Shown here in pieces: positions 1-11,756 of a stretch of 64,000 bases of DNA. The translations under genes were made by a program, and so were the position numbers. A model generated the notes under the pieces. The model was given only the letters and a program-made list of their open reading frames with translations, was not told where the DNA came from and did no database searches. The stretch comes from Owenia fusiformis (lineage: Eukaryota; Annelida; Polychaeta; Sabellida; Oweniidae), in the NCBI GenBank assembly GCA_903813345.2, contig CAIIXF020000346.1, positions 64,001-128,000 on the forward strand, in the 5' to 3' direction. Numbering within the stretch: the stretch's first letter is position 1; each line of letters starts with the position of its first letter.

Positions 1-100
1 AAAGTATATCACTGGTGATTCACTCGATTATGCTGGTTACCCAAACGGTTTGTTTCGGTAACAAAATGTGGGAACATCGAAGGTATGATTTTTCCTTATT
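1..100. repeat. Dispersed repeat fragment, copy 1
   Basis: This stretch matches 16195-16290 in the same orientation. Both copies share 'atcactggtgat', a 'cgatta.gctggttac' block and a following 'gtttgtttc' block. It is a truncated dispersed repeat that runs off the left edge of the window. No coding content is visible. Confidence 0.6.
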
Positions 101-194
101 TCACACTTTGTAGGCAGAATTCCCATGACATTTTTCTCACAAACGTGTATCAGTATGATATGTTTAAGAGAATGTGCATATTTGCGAACAAATA

Positions 195-348
195 GTTCAG
201 AAGACAACACAATAGTACATTTAATTCCTCACTTAAGTTACATAAACGGTATTTCGAAAAAAAAGTTCAGATCTGCACTTTTAACCCAAACCTTTATGTA
301 ACTTAAGTTAGGAATTAAATTGACGATTCTGTTGTCTTCTGAGCTATT
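195..348. mobile_element. Small foldback (hairpin) element
   Basis: Two inverted arms of about 55 bp (about 195-252 and 290-348) surround a short loop. Shared blocks include 'cagaagacaaca' against 'tgttgtcttctg' and 'cttaagttacata' against 'tatgtaacttaag'. The size and structure suit a foldback MITE. No clear target duplication could be read. Confidence 0.6.
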
Positions 349-504
349 TTTAACAGATTGTCCTCAATTTTTTACACTTTACATGGTAAGATGTTCTTCA
401 ACTGATTAACTTTTCGACCATCTTGCTTTCTGGGACATCAAGTCGACACTGCTATGTTTTAGGCCAATCTTGTTCACCATGTGCTTTGTTTACTCCGTTT
501 TTGT

Positions 505-1800
505 AACAGTTCTAGAACTTCTTACCATGTAACATGTGTAAAAAATTCAAGAAAATCAGCTATGTGATCAGCTGTAGAACTTCTTACCATGTAACATGTG
601 TGAAAATTCAAACCAAATCAGTGAAGTGGTTTTCCTGGAATCGCAATTACAAGATTTATCTAAAAACGTTCAAGATGGCTGCTAGAATGCAAAATGGCTA
701 CTTCAAAGTTAATCAGCTCTATAACTTCTTACCATGTAACATGTGTAAAAATTTGAAGGAAAACTGTTGAGTGGTTTTCCTGGAATCGCGATCACAAGAG
801 TTATCTAAAACTTCCAAAATGGCCGACAGAATGCAAGATGGCCACTGAAAAGTTGATCAGCTGTAGTACTTCTTACCATGTAACATGTGTGAAAATTTGA
901 AGCAAATCTGTAAAGTGGTTTTTCTGGAATCGTGATGACAAGATTTATCTACAAACTTCCAAGATGGCCGTCAGAATGCAAGATGGCTATCGGAAAGTTA
1001 ATCAGCTCTATAACTTCTTACCATGTAACATGTGTGAAAATTTGAAGTAAAACTGTTATGTGGTTTTCCTGGAATCGTGATGACAAGATTTATCTAAAAA
1101 CTTCCAAGATGGCCGATAGAATGCAACATGGCCACCGAGAAGTTAACCAGCTCTGGAACTTCATACCATGTAACATGTGTGAAAAAACATGTGTAAAACT
1201 GTGAAGTGGTTTTTCTGGAATCGTGATTACAAGATTTATCTATAAACCTTCCAAAATGGCCGCCAGAATGCAAGATGGCCACTGAAATCCGCTCTAAAAC
1301 TTCATACCATGTGACATGTGTGAAAATTTAAATCTGTTAATCTGTTAGGTAGTTTTCCTGGAATTACGATGACAGGATTTATCCCAAAATTTCCAAGATG
1401 GCCGCCAGAACGCAAGATGGCTGCCGAAAAGTTATTCACCTCTAGATTTTCTTACCATGTAACATGTGTGGAAATTTGAAGTAAATCTGTTTGGTTTTCC
1501 TGAAATCGTGATGACAAGATTTATCTTACAACTTCAAAGATGGCCGACAGAATGCAAGATTGCCACCGATATTGAGGTCTAGGACTTTTTATCATATAAC
1601 ATTTGTGAACATTTGAAGAACATCTGTAGAGTGATTTTTCTGGAATCGCGATGACAAGATTAATCTAAAAAATCCAAGATGGCCGCCAGAATGCAAGATG
1701 TCCGCCGGAAAGTTAATCAGCTCTAGAACTGAGTCCTTACATGTAACATGTGTGAAAAATTTGAAGTAAATCCATCTGGTGGTTTTCTTGTAATCGTGAT
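505..1800. repeat. ~145-bp satellite array, about 9 copies
   Basis: The block 'cttaccatgtaacatgtgtg' recurs near 521, 582, 729, 875, 1018, 1163, 1306, 1451 and 1735, so the usual period is about 145 bp. Each unit also carries 'ttttcctggaatcg', 'acaagatttatct' and an 'aagatggccgccagaatgc' block. Copies differ by substitutions and small indels, so the array is old. Open frames across it are repeat shadows. A short outlying array of the same family lies at 18385-18800. Confidence 0.85.
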
Positions 1801-2604
1801 GACTAGAAAATGAGACTTCAGAATACCAACTTGTCTAACCCCATTTTGGTGCCTTTTGCCCCTGTTTCTATCAATAGAAGAGGTGTTTTCTTGAAGAGGG
1901 AAGTCTGTTCTTTCAAACGGTACAATTATCTCATGTGGGAAAGTACCGGACAACGAAACTTTTTTTCAGAGGGTTCAGATCAGGGACTTACGGAAAGCGA
2001 AAGGGGATATACCGCAGAATTTAAAATTCAATGGAGTTTTAACATGGGAGTGATATCACACACCGTGGCCCAGTCAGATATATTTCTGCGCACTTTATTT
2101 ATTTAATTCACTTTGCACAACGCGCCCTCTGAAATTAATTCAGTGCGCGATTAAAAATTGTTTATGAGTGATATCGCACACCGCGGCCCAGTAAGATCGA
2201 TTTCTGCGCACTTTATTTATTTAGTCAGAATATTAACACACTCAAAATATCGCGCTGAAGCTTGTATATGCTGGCTCGATGTAAATATAGTTTTCTGTTA
2301 ATAGTGCCCAACAAGAAAGGGTAGCACAACGAATTCAACTTTTTTCGAAAGACTGCAGACTTGACCTGCGAAATTGTAATTTTGGATCACAGTGATGCCT
2401 CTAGCGAGGATATCTATGAGAATAACAGATTATAGTGCGCAGAATTATAAAGTCAAACTGACCTCAAAATGGTAGTACACAGTGTACACTGCCATCTTTC
2501 AATAAAGTGTGTACTACAGACCTTCGTATGCAAAATATCAGAATGATTGATGTAATACCTGTATACCATTTCTTCTGGGAGAAGGAAAGTTCCTATATAT
2601 ATTC

Positions 2605-2775
2605 CAGGGCCGTAGCCAGGGGGCCTCACCCCCTCCCCCTTGCAAAATATTCGTTCAAAATCATGCAGTTTTTCACCATTCTTAGCACTTTTCGCATGAT
2701 TTTTTTTGTCCCCCCCTCTTGGCAAAATCTCCCCCTTGGTACCACTCCCCAAGGTTAATCCAGGATACGGGTCTG
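2605..2775. mobile_element. Short CAG-ended MITE with 5-bp target duplication (copy A)
   Basis: It starts 'cagggccgtagccagg' and ends with the inverse, 'ccaggatacgggtctg'. It is flanked on both sides by 'tattc', a probable 5-bp target duplication. Inside are C-rich runs and 'tcatgcagtttttcacca', which is also present in the relative at 56323-56497. CAG...CTG ends suggest a hAT-like mobiliser, which is inference. Confidence 0.7.
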
Positions 2776-2961
2776 TATTCTTAGACGAGATTGTTTAAGA
2801 ACGTAAGGTAGACATAAGTGCCACCTGTTAAAAGCTAGGAGATCTTTTCTAAGTTATTAAGTCATCAATCAGCAGACTGGTAATTGTATCCCCCACCCAC
2901 TTCAAACTCCATACACTAACATACTATTACAATTTTATCTGTGTTTATTTGACTGTAGAAG

Positions 2962-3870
2962 GTGTACATTCATAGCATTGAATTGCATTTCATTGGATTG
3001 TATTGTATTGTATTATATTGTATAGCACATCATTGTATTGTATTGACTGTATTTTATTGTATTGTACTGCATTGTATTGTATTGCATTGCATTGTATTCT
3101 ATTGCATTATATTGTACTGTATTGCACTGTATTATATTATATTGCACTGCATTGTACTTTATTGCACTGCATTGTATTGTACTGCAGTGTACTACATTGT
3201 ATTGCACTGTATTGAACTGCGATGTATTGTATTGCACTGTATTGAACTGCGATGTATTGTATTGCACTGTATTGTATTGCACTGCATTGAACTTCGATGT
3301 ATTATATTGCACTGTATTGTATTGCACTGCACTGTATTGAACTGCGATGTATTGTATTGCACTGTACCACATTGTATTGCACTGCATTGTATTGAAATGA
3401 ACTACATTGTAACTGTATTGTATTTTATTGCACTGCATTGCACTACATTGTATTGCACTGTATTGAACTGCGATGTATTGTATTGCACTGCATTGTATTG
3501 CACTGTACCACATTGTATTGCACTGCATTGTATTGAAATGAACTACATTGTATTGCACTGCACGACATTGTTTTGCATTGTATTGCATTGCACTGCATTT
3601 TATTGTATTATATTGCACTACATTGTATTGTATCATATTGCACTGCATTTTTTGCATCATATTATACTGCTTTGTATTGCATCATATTACACTACATTGT
3701 ATTGCATCATATTGCACTGCATTGTATTGCATCATATTGCTCTGCATTGTATTGCATCATATTGCACCGCATTGTATTACATCATATTGCACCACATTGT
3801 ATTACATCATATTGCACCACATTGTATTACATCATATTGCACTGCATTGTATTGCATCATATTCCGTATT
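2962..3870. repeat. Degenerate TTGTA/TTGCA pentanucleotide array, ~900 bp
   Basis: The tract is built almost entirely of 5-bp words: attgt, attgc, actgc, actgt and, toward the 3' side, 'catcatattg' variants. Higher-order duplications are visible, for example 'attgaactgcgatgtattg' recurring several times. Because 15 bp is both three words and five codons, all frames stay open over long stretches. The apparent proteins of up to 312 residues are low-complexity artefacts. Confidence 0.92.
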
Positions 3871-4469
3871 AACCATTTCAGTTACAGTTTTATTACATAA
3901 AATGTTATTTATAAGATTATAATTTTCAAACATTGAAAATGTTTTATACAATATCACTTAAAAGATATGAAATGGCCCAAAATAATATATTTTCAATGGA
4001 ACCCTTTGCAAGGGTCACTTCAACACAACGCCACGTGTAATCTGTATACATACGCCCTCTTTTAATGAACATTATCTTTGAAACCATATTAGAATCGAAT
4101 CTAATAAAAGTGCGCATCATGGTCCTGGATGTACTGCGCGCTAGAATCGGGAAATCTCAAAGTTCTCCTCGTTAGAGCCATCAAAATTATCCAAAATTGT
4201 CATTTCGCTGGTTCACTCCGCAGTCTTTCGAAAAAAATCAAATTTTTATTCGTTATTTATTCACAGATAATCATTTTTTCATCGCGCACTGAATGCCGGA
4301 ATTTCTGCGCACTTTATTTTAATTAACTTTGCACAACGCGGCCCCTGTAATTCATTCAGTGCGCGATGAAATCTATCTGACTGGGCCGCAGTGTGTGATA
4401 TCACTCCCATGTTAAAACTCCATTGGATTTTGAATTATGCGCATGTCCCCTATCGCTTTCCGTAGGGAC

Positions 4470-5940
4470 TACAATTGAATAACACACACACAACCGTATC
4501 ACCGCGGTCAAAAACATTTACAAAAATACAGCCAGAGTTTACTGCATTGAGTTCAATATAACCATGTCGATTTATATGATTTATACCCTACCACGTGACC
4601 ACATTTAAATTGGAAACAGGGTGCAGCTAAGTTGCAAATGGAGGACGTGGGTTTAATTCCATATTTCTGAACGTAAAATACATTTTACATTTATTTCTAG
4701 TGTTCTACCAGACATAGAATTGATTCATCAAGCAGTTTGTAGAATATTGTTGGCAAAAAAACACTATAGGCAAAGATAGATAATAGTGGGCACAGTGAAG
4801 CAAAACTCGAATGCAATACACGATACATTTCAGTAAATCTGTCAACGTACAGGGAGCATGTAAGTTTCCCCTCGAAAATGTTACATTGATATGTAACAAA
4901 AACCCAGTTAACTATTATTTAAACTGCGTGTCATCGTGTTATAGGTGGATACGTTTTCCATTATGTTATTCAACTGTATTTTTGTGAATTTGAACAAAAC
5001 ATTTTAAATGATCGGTTTTTGAGGACGGTAGTGAATTATACCATCCAAGGGGTTATACAGAAAGATTCTTCACATGTAGTTCAGGCAATTTTAATTATTC
5101 TGAGTAGCGGATAGTCATTTATCATTAACGTCTTAATATTTAATTTCGTTATTTTATTTCAATTTGGTACCCTAGTAACACGTATAATCTAGCGTTCTTG
5201 TTAATTTTATGACTAAAATGCATACGACCTGAAAGCACGTCGAAAAATCCCGAATCTTAAAAGTTAAATCTTAATATGTAAATTGTAATTTTAATAACTT
5301 TATGAGGTTTTAAACTTTTTGATTGACAATGATTAAAGATTTGGAGACTAGAAATATAGTTTGTTTTGTTTCGTACAAAAATCAGATTTCGATTCCGAAC
5401 TAATGATTTCATGAAGAGAGTCATGCTTGACCTGAGGTATTTTTTACTGCTCGGGATTGAAAATGAGTTAACCAAATTTTGTCCAACCTGTGATTTTGTA
5501 CTCGAAAACACATATTAACAAATGACGAGTCAATAGGGAGGTGAAAAACACAATAGGGTGTTTAAGCTTGCAATGCTTTTTCCAACCTAAACGTGAACGG
5601 AAAATATTTAAGTAATGCATTTGTTGGGCGATTTGTCATACGTATAGGTTGGCCTTTCGATTTCATATACAAGCTTTAACTCCCTATTTTTAAACGTGTA
5701 CGTGAATGTGTAGAAATATGGACCTCTGTTGATTAGTTCTCCCATTCGTACTGTTTATTAGGCCGATTGAGAAAGGCATAGGGAAAACAATTGCAATGTG
5801 AATTGAACAGCGGGGCAATAATCCCAGGGGGTCGAAAAATTACACGCTCACGTCCGGGTACTCTTAAAACGTGTTACCCAACCTCCCCAATTAACTAATT
5901 TTAGATATAAATCAACAAATAGCCGCATTCGATTTACAAG
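4470..5940. other. Unannotated AT-rich sequence; possible downstream exon of the secreted-peptide gene
   Basis: No repeat or homologous coding sequence was recognised here. On the minus strand at 4705-4838 there is a short frame with several cysteines, preceded by an AG in a phase compatible with the donor at 5950. It lacks a polypyrimidine tract and is not convincing by itself. Confidence 0.3.
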
Positions 5941-5950
5941 TCTTACTTAC

Positions 5951-6047
5951 CTCTTGGCCTTCTTCGGCCCTTCTTATGCCGTCCTTTGACAAATTCCGTG
6001 GTGATCGCAACAGCAACGATGAAAACTAACAAAGTTAGAGAATTCAT
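5951..6047 (-). CDS. First coding exon of a putative secreted basic peptide
   Basis: On the minus strand an ATG at 6047-6045 opens a 32-codon exon. The N-terminus MNSLTLLVFIVAVAITTEF has the shape of a signal peptide: a hydrophobic core of about 13 residues followed by small residues. A strongly basic stretch follows, RHKKGRRRPR. The exon ends at AGAG|GTAAGT, a near-perfect donor, leaving phase 1, which is common after signal-peptide exons. A TATAAA box lies about 80 bp upstream, which would leave a short 5' UTR. Downstream exons were not identified with confidence. RxxR-like basic clusters could be processing sites, which is inference. No family was recognised. Confidence 0.55.
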
Positions 6048-6094
6048 CTTGTTCAATGTATTTTCAAATGATCGTAAATACTGAACGCGCACCT

Positions 6095-6130
6095 TAAATT
6101 ACTGCTCAATTGAGTACCGTTTAGTTTATA
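6095..6130 (-). promoter_or_regulatory. TATA box and probable start-site region for the 5951-6047 exon
   Basis: The minus strand reads 'gcagtataaact' at 6123-6134, placing TATAAA at 6130-6125. A start site 25-35 bp downstream would fall near 6095-6100, giving a leader of about 50 nt before the ATG. The spacing matches a compact TATA promoter. No other core element was assigned. Confidence 0.4.
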
Positions 6131-6754
6131 CTGCGATCAGCCTCGATCGTAATAATCAGATCTTTTCAATTTTATTTTTAAAAATCTATTCAATATGAGA
6201 GTGAAAGCAAACCAATAAAGTTGACTGATAATCATTGTAATGCTATAGTTGTTTCAATTTTATTTCATGTTTGTGCGAAACATGGATTGTTATACACAAT
6301 AAAGCTATCAATAAAATAGCACATTAGCAAATAAAATGTTGTTTTAAACTGCCTGTTTTTCAGCTCACGATGAGGCTAATGTATGCTCCAATGAAAAGTT
6401 TGAGTTTTTTATTACATTTATATGTGCTACATAAGAATAACTACGAATACCGATTGCAGTAAACGGCTATCATTGCATTGCTCATGTATGGCCTACGTTC
6501 GATACACATTGTATTGGACAAAGGAAGTAGTTCGCTCTCCATTAGCTTTAAGAATTGCATTTTTAACTTGGTCATAATCAGAGCATACTTCTCGTGAGAG
6601 AGAGGCACTCTGAAGGATAACTGACCATGCTGATTTAGGCTAGTTGAGGCTCTGAGCGACTTTTTCAAAATGCGTAAAGTATTTATCAACATTTTTCTCT
6701 TGAAATTTAGGTACAAAGAACGAATGGCTATAGACACCCCTGGGGTCAGTTACC

Positions 6755-7530
6755 AAAAACGACAAAGTTTTGTAGTCCCCCAAATCCTGTAGATCAGAGC
6801 CACATAGTCCCGTTCGTCAAAAGTTAACGTGCAAAAGGCCCAAGTTTTGTAGTTCCAAAAAATTTCCTAAGTTTTGTAGTTCCAGAAAACTTCCTAAGTT
6901 TTGTAGTTCCAAGAATCATCTAAGTTTTGCAGTTCAATAACTTCCCTCAATAAGCCAGTTAATTCATCTAGATTCCAACATCAGTGGCTAATAATCATTT
7001 ATGACTATTTCCTCGGGCTAATAATTAGCAGAAAATTTCCTAAGTTTTGTAGTTACAAGAATCATCTAAGTTTTTCAGTTACCAAAAACGACAACGTTTT
7101 GTAGTTCCCAAAATCCTGTAGATCAGAGCCACATAGTTCCGTTCGTCAAAAGTCAACGTGCAAAAGGCCCAAGTTTTGTAGTCCCAGTGTGAATATATAC
7201 ATATTTATACAACTTTTGACAAAGTGGTAGCCACAAAATCCAAACAAATTTGCAAATATTTCACTGAGGGCAAAGGGATATATTTTGGAGGTCAATTTGA
7301 GAAAAAACGACAACGTTTTGTAGTTTTCAAAATCCTGTAGATCAGAGCTACATAGTTTCGTTCGTCAAAAGTCAACGTGCAAAAGGCCCAAGTTTTGTAG
7401 TCCCAGTGTGAATATATACATATTTATACAACTTTTGACAAAGTGGTAGCCACAAAATCCAAACAAATTTGCAAATATTTCACTGAGGGCAAAGGGATAT
7501 ATTTTGGAGGTCAATTTGAGAAGATTTTGA
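6755..7530. repeat. Tandem duplications built on 'gttttgtagt'
   Basis: A ~220-bp block occurs twice almost identically (about 7083-7302 and 7303-7522). It runs from 'cgacaacgttttgtag' through 'tcagag.cacatagtt', 'caacgtgcaaaaggccc' and 'gtgaatatatacatatt' to 'ggtcaatttgag'. A diverged partial copy lies at about 6755-6860. Between them the short unit 'aagttttgtagttcc' is reiterated. The near-identity of the last two copies suggests a recent duplication. Confidence 0.8.
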
Positions 7531-7843
7531 TATATAAATACTGTTTCCATGGTAACCATATAAGTTAGAGATTGGATATTTCTGGCACTGACTAACCATG
7601 GTAAGGTATAAAACTATGAATGTATGACATGCATTAGTATTCTTTTTATTAGGTGGTATTAAAGTACCCCTAAGGTTTTCTTGGGTGGGGGTATGAATTG
7701 GCCCGAGGGCCTTCTGTCACCCCTACATAAAGTCCAACTAACCAGAAAGTGTCCTGCATAATCATACAGACTGTTTGAAATATGTTGGAATGTGTGACTT
7801 TCCATGAAAGGAAGAAGTTACAATTATCAGAGTAGTCCACAGT

Positions 7844-8149
7844 CTATAATGAGACTTTATTCCATGTATGCCTCTTGCAGTCGTATGTCATACCTGAGAT
7901 ATGTTTCAGACCTTCAACGTTTATGGAAATACTTAAATGGAGATGATCACTTAAATTAGGTGCACGTTTACAATCAAATACATTTTCATCAGCAGAGAAA
8001 AGACAATGGTCTATATAAGACCTGTTACCAAAACTATCTTCAAATGTGAAGCATAGGTCTGATCCTCTAAGAATATCAATGGCAACCAGAGATTTCAGGT
8101 ATTTTACAGGTAAAGAATTCATTAAATTGCATAACCATGGAATCTGCAT
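7844..8149 (-). pseudogene. LINE endonuclease C-terminal fragment
   Basis: The minus-strand frame contains 'SYIDHCLFS' and, about 25 residues on, 'SDHLHLSISI'. These are the classic IDH and SDH motifs near the end of the apurinic-type endonuclease of non-LTR retrotransposons, and an FTF...GNRS segment precedes them as expected. The frame stops soon after a 'KRHTWNK' segment, where the linker to reverse transcriptase would begin. It is a truncated relic with no reverse transcriptase adjacent. Confidence 0.7.
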
Positions 8150-8404
8150 TATTTAGTTATTTATTTATTTACTGTAATTATAAAAAATCAGAAATGTGTG
8201 TTGTCAACTCGAATGTAATTGAAATTCATGGGATATAATATAGAATGTTATGATTTCATTTCAAAATACATTAAGGTTGTTATGAATAACAATTGATCTT
8301 TAACGAACATGTCCAAGTTTCGATCCTTTGAACAGATGATTTTAAAGATACGGTAAATGTGATTTTTTGGCTTTTTTGACATATTCCACAAGTGGGTATA
8401 GCAT

Positions 8405-9460
8405 CAGACTTGCCAACCTAAAATGAAAAATTTACGGGAGATTAAAAAAAAAATTGCGGTACTTTTACGGGAGTTTTTTTTCAAAATCCGGTAGTTTTTG
8501 CGGGAGTTTTTTGAAAAAAAGCGGGAGTTTTACGGGAGGTTTTTGAAAAAAACGGTAGTTTTTACGTGAGATTTAAAAAAACGGGAGTTTTTGCGGTAAA
8601 TTTTGAAAAAAACGTGAGTTTTTACGGTAGATTTCTGAAAAACCGGGAGTTTTTACTTTAGATGTTGAAAAACGGGAGTTTTTACGGTAGATTTATGAGC
8701 ATTAAATCCAGCGATTTAATTGGTTGAAATTATTATGACGCATGCGCAGTTAATAAATTAATTAGAACTTATAATCTAAGATAGATGTCACTTACGTTCA
8801 TTATTTCACAGCAGTCCCTACCAATAATGCGCCTTATATTGCGGGAATATTTTGTTTAGTGCCATATAAAAACAAAATGTATTCTCCCGACAGAAGTATG
8901 ACAGAATATGAACTGGCCCCCGTTTGTGGACATTTGGTGTGCAAACGTATACCGAACTGATCGCAGAAAAGCAATTTGAATCATGGGAATGAAGTACTTT
9001 TAAGTTATTTATGAAAGTATCGATAGTGAACCATGGGAGCCAACCTTCTTGGAGTAAAAGAAAGAAGCGTGCCTGCAATAATCAAGGTCACACATTTGTC
9101 AAATTCCTTTTAAATACGGTAGATTTCGACAGCAAAAAAACGGAGATTTTACGGGAGTTGTACCAAGAATACGGGAGATTTTACGGGAGTTATACCAGAA
9201 AACGGGAGATTTTTCGGGAGTTATACCAAGAATACGGGAGATTTTACGGGAGTTACACCAGAATACGGGAGATTTCAGCAAAAATACGGGAGATTTTACG
9301 GCCATATTTTTAAAAAAATTACGGGAGATTTTATAGAAATACGGTACGGGAGTTTACGGGAGTTTTTACGGGAGAAAACGGTACGGGAGTTTGGTATTTT
9401 TTACGGAAAAACAAAATTTTACGGGAGATTCCCGTAAAAAACGGGAGGTTGGCAAGTCTG
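8405..9460. mobile_element. CAG-ended element filled with 'acgggag' words, 5-bp target duplication
   Basis: The ends are perfect 15-bp inverted repeats: 'cagacttgccaacct' (8405-8419) and 'aggttggcaagtctg' (9446-9460). Both sides carry 'agcat' (8400-8404 and 9461-9465), a 5-bp target duplication. Both flanks of the interior (8440-8690, 9110-9450) consist of reiterated 'acgggagttttt' or 'acgggagatttt' words. The centre (about 8700-9100) is ordinary sequence. No transposase is encoded. Similar ends occur at 50447-50950. Confidence 0.85.
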
Positions 9461-9465
9461 AGCAT

Positions 9466-9960
9466 ATTCTGCATTGGAATATGATATAGTGAGTACCTCA
9501 TATTCACCTGCGTAATATGACACATTCATTCGGAGAATATGACATACACATTGCGAAATATGGCATTTACCTTAACTCGTAATGTAAAACTAAAATGGAT
9601 TACCTTTTGTTTTTATCACTCCGAGCACTAAACTCTGAATCCTGGAGTGATTGAGTAAGTTTATTACGTGTGATCGGTAAATGACACTTCTGAAAGTATC
9701 AGTAACGTGCATTCGTGTTTTTCAGATTTTTATCTGGTCTTTGTAAACTGTTGATTTGGTTGTAAAAGTCATTCATAAGCTTCACGAAACTAGGTTCGAT
9801 TATTTATATGTAATAATGTTTCCCTTGAAATGTTTTTCAATTGTATCAGTTGATATATTCAATTCACTGATCTGTTGATTAAGTAAACATTATAATAATT
9901 TATAGACTTTTATCTGTTCATTGAATCGTGTGTTGAATGTGTGTGTTTGTGTGTAGAAAA
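9466..9960. repeat. Dispersed repeat with 'atattc(c)gca' words, copy 1
   Basis: Short words related to 'aatatgacatattc.gca' (9466-9575) are followed by a ~380-bp body. The body aligns with 17716-18110 through 'gtaaaagtc', 'ataagcttcacgaa', 'taatgtttcccttg' and 'ataataatttatagactttt'. It directly follows the 8405-9460 element. No coding potential was recognised. Confidence 0.7.
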
Positions 9961-10314
9961 AGTCTGTTGATCTTTCACTGGTTCATCTACTACCTTTGGT
10001 CAAATCAACTAACAAAATAACCTTTGGGTTAACGATTTGGTTGAGAGGCTTGAGCACCAGCATTTTTATATAGGTATATGGTTGTCGTAACCACAAGGTC
10101 ACAACTTCGTTACGAGGTTGTGTTTATTCATTTATTCAACTGGAATACTTTCAAATGCGAATTTCCAGCCAATTTGTGAGATAAATATCTAATTCTAAGT
10201 TCAAGTTCTATATTGAGGTGCCATGGAAGTTGACAGGAAATGACAAAACAAAAAGTGACAAAACCATGCTGGATTTTTAAAAATCTTTGAACCAAGATAA
10301 CAGAGTTCTGTTTG

Positions 10315-11756
10315 GAACACAATGGAAATGGTCAGAATGACCACAAACATGATGAAATAACCTTTTTAGCCCTCTGAAAATGTGACTGAAAAATAGCTAA
10401 AAGTAGGTGCTCGGGAAAGGTCACTGAACAGAATCTTTTGACTTTTTCAGAAAATGTGCCCAATATATTGCAATTTTAAAAAATTGATATAATTCTTAGA
10501 AAAAGAAAAAATGAATTGAGAATCGATCTATTTTCCTTTTTACCACAGCCATTATTGTTTCCTACAATTCTTTAAAATTACAAAGATTTAATCATTAAAG
10601 TGCCCGATAAACTATAAAATGCGCATGCGTCCAGGTGTTGATAAACTATAAATAGCGAAAATCCAGGGTTTGTCACCACAAGGTAAGCCAGGACGTGTTG
10701 AGAGAACAGCTAGTGTTGATATTGAATTTACATGTAGCCAGATAAGTTTCCTTATTGAAATTACATATGGTTATTAGCAATACTTTGTAGGTGCTAAATA
10801 ATAAAATATTTAGAGTATATATGAGAGAAATTGGTCATTTCGAACCTGTTGAAAAGTTTGTGGCTCTCGGCTACATCGGGGAATTTACTTCCATGAGTAC
10901 ACACATAAATGTGGGGTTCCCCAAGAGGTACGCGACAAGGTGACCTGGCATCAAATGTGCGACTAAATGCTACTATCAAGAAGATGAAATAACGAATACG
11001 ACAATAAGTTATTGCATGTGACAATTCCGTGCCTTCATCTCACTGAAGTATTTTGAAGTAAAAATAGGATTTTTGTTTTGATACATGGATTCAGATGAAC
11101 GTAACTTTATTCTGACAACTAATCAAAACTGAACAAAATTGATTGTACGTAACAGACAATTTATTGTTTTACAATGTTTTGATTGGCTAAACGAATGAAA
11201 CCAACAAATTATGACATGTAAAATGACAATTTTGAAATGTAAAATTTAAAGGTGACAAACACAACCTCCCTATCCACTCTTTGGGAGCCCTAGTAAATTA
11301 GTAATATGTACATGCAGCAGTGGTAGTGTACAGCTTATTATCACACTACGCTTTGTATTCTAAAGCCTGTTGTTTGTAATAACACAGTGTTCACTCAACG
11401 TATGTTTTGTGTGTGGGCAGTCAACGATAATCATTGTTTTATCCCGGTTATATGACCTCGGCAATTATAACAGAACCGTACTAAACGAAAAATCGCAAAT
11501 AAGAGAAAGCTTTCACACACACATAAAAAATGAACTAGTCTAATCCGCCAGTATAAACTCTGTGCTATACGTAGCCGGGTCAGGCGCACACTTTAAGAGC
11601 AATATATTGGACACATTTTCTGAAAAAAATCATAAGATTTTGTTCATTGACCTTCCCTGAGCACCTACTTTTAGCTATTTTTCAGTCACATTTTCAGAGA
11701 GCTGAAAATGTTATTTCATCATGTTGAGGGTCATTCTGACCATTTCCATTGTGTTT
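10315..11756. mobile_element. Foldback element with ~155-bp arms
   Basis: The left arm (about 10315-10470) and the right arm (about 11601-11756) are inverted copies. Shared blocks are 'caatggaaatggtcagaatg', 'ctgaaaaatagctaaaagta' and 'aaaatgtg.ccaatatatt'. The 1.1-kb spacer has no recognised gene. A shorter, nearly loopless relative is at 51386-51843. On the + strand at about 10646 there is a TATA-like 'ctataaatag', but no exon could be tied to it. Confidence 0.75.

Larger units (their letters stand above)
1983..4469. mobile_element. 2.5-kb inverted-repeat element enclosing a pentanucleotide array
   Basis: The left end (about 1983-2150) and the right end (about 4290-4469, reverse complement) align over more than 150 bp. 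Shared blocks are 'cggaaagcga', 'caatggagttttaacatggg', 'gtgatatcacaca' and 'ttcagtgcgcgat'. The left arm also contains a partial direct duplication of itself at about 2160-2225. The interior holds a nested CAG-ended repeat (2605-2775) and the long pentanucleotide array. No transposase frame is visible, so it looks non-autonomous. The outermost bases and target duplication are unclear. Confidence 0.7.

Noticed and set aside
2962-3900. 312-residue and other long frames on both strands
   Set aside because: They are translations of a pentanucleotide array; the Cys/Ile/Leu/His composition is fixed by the repeat.
10640-10690. Strong TATA-like 'ctataaatag' with a nearby CAAG|GTAAGC
   Set aside because: The donor would fall almost at the start site, and no coding exon follows.
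10794-11024. Minus-strand frame with a hydrophobic N-terminus
   Set aside because: No promoter, splice or family support, and it lies in the spacer of a foldback element.
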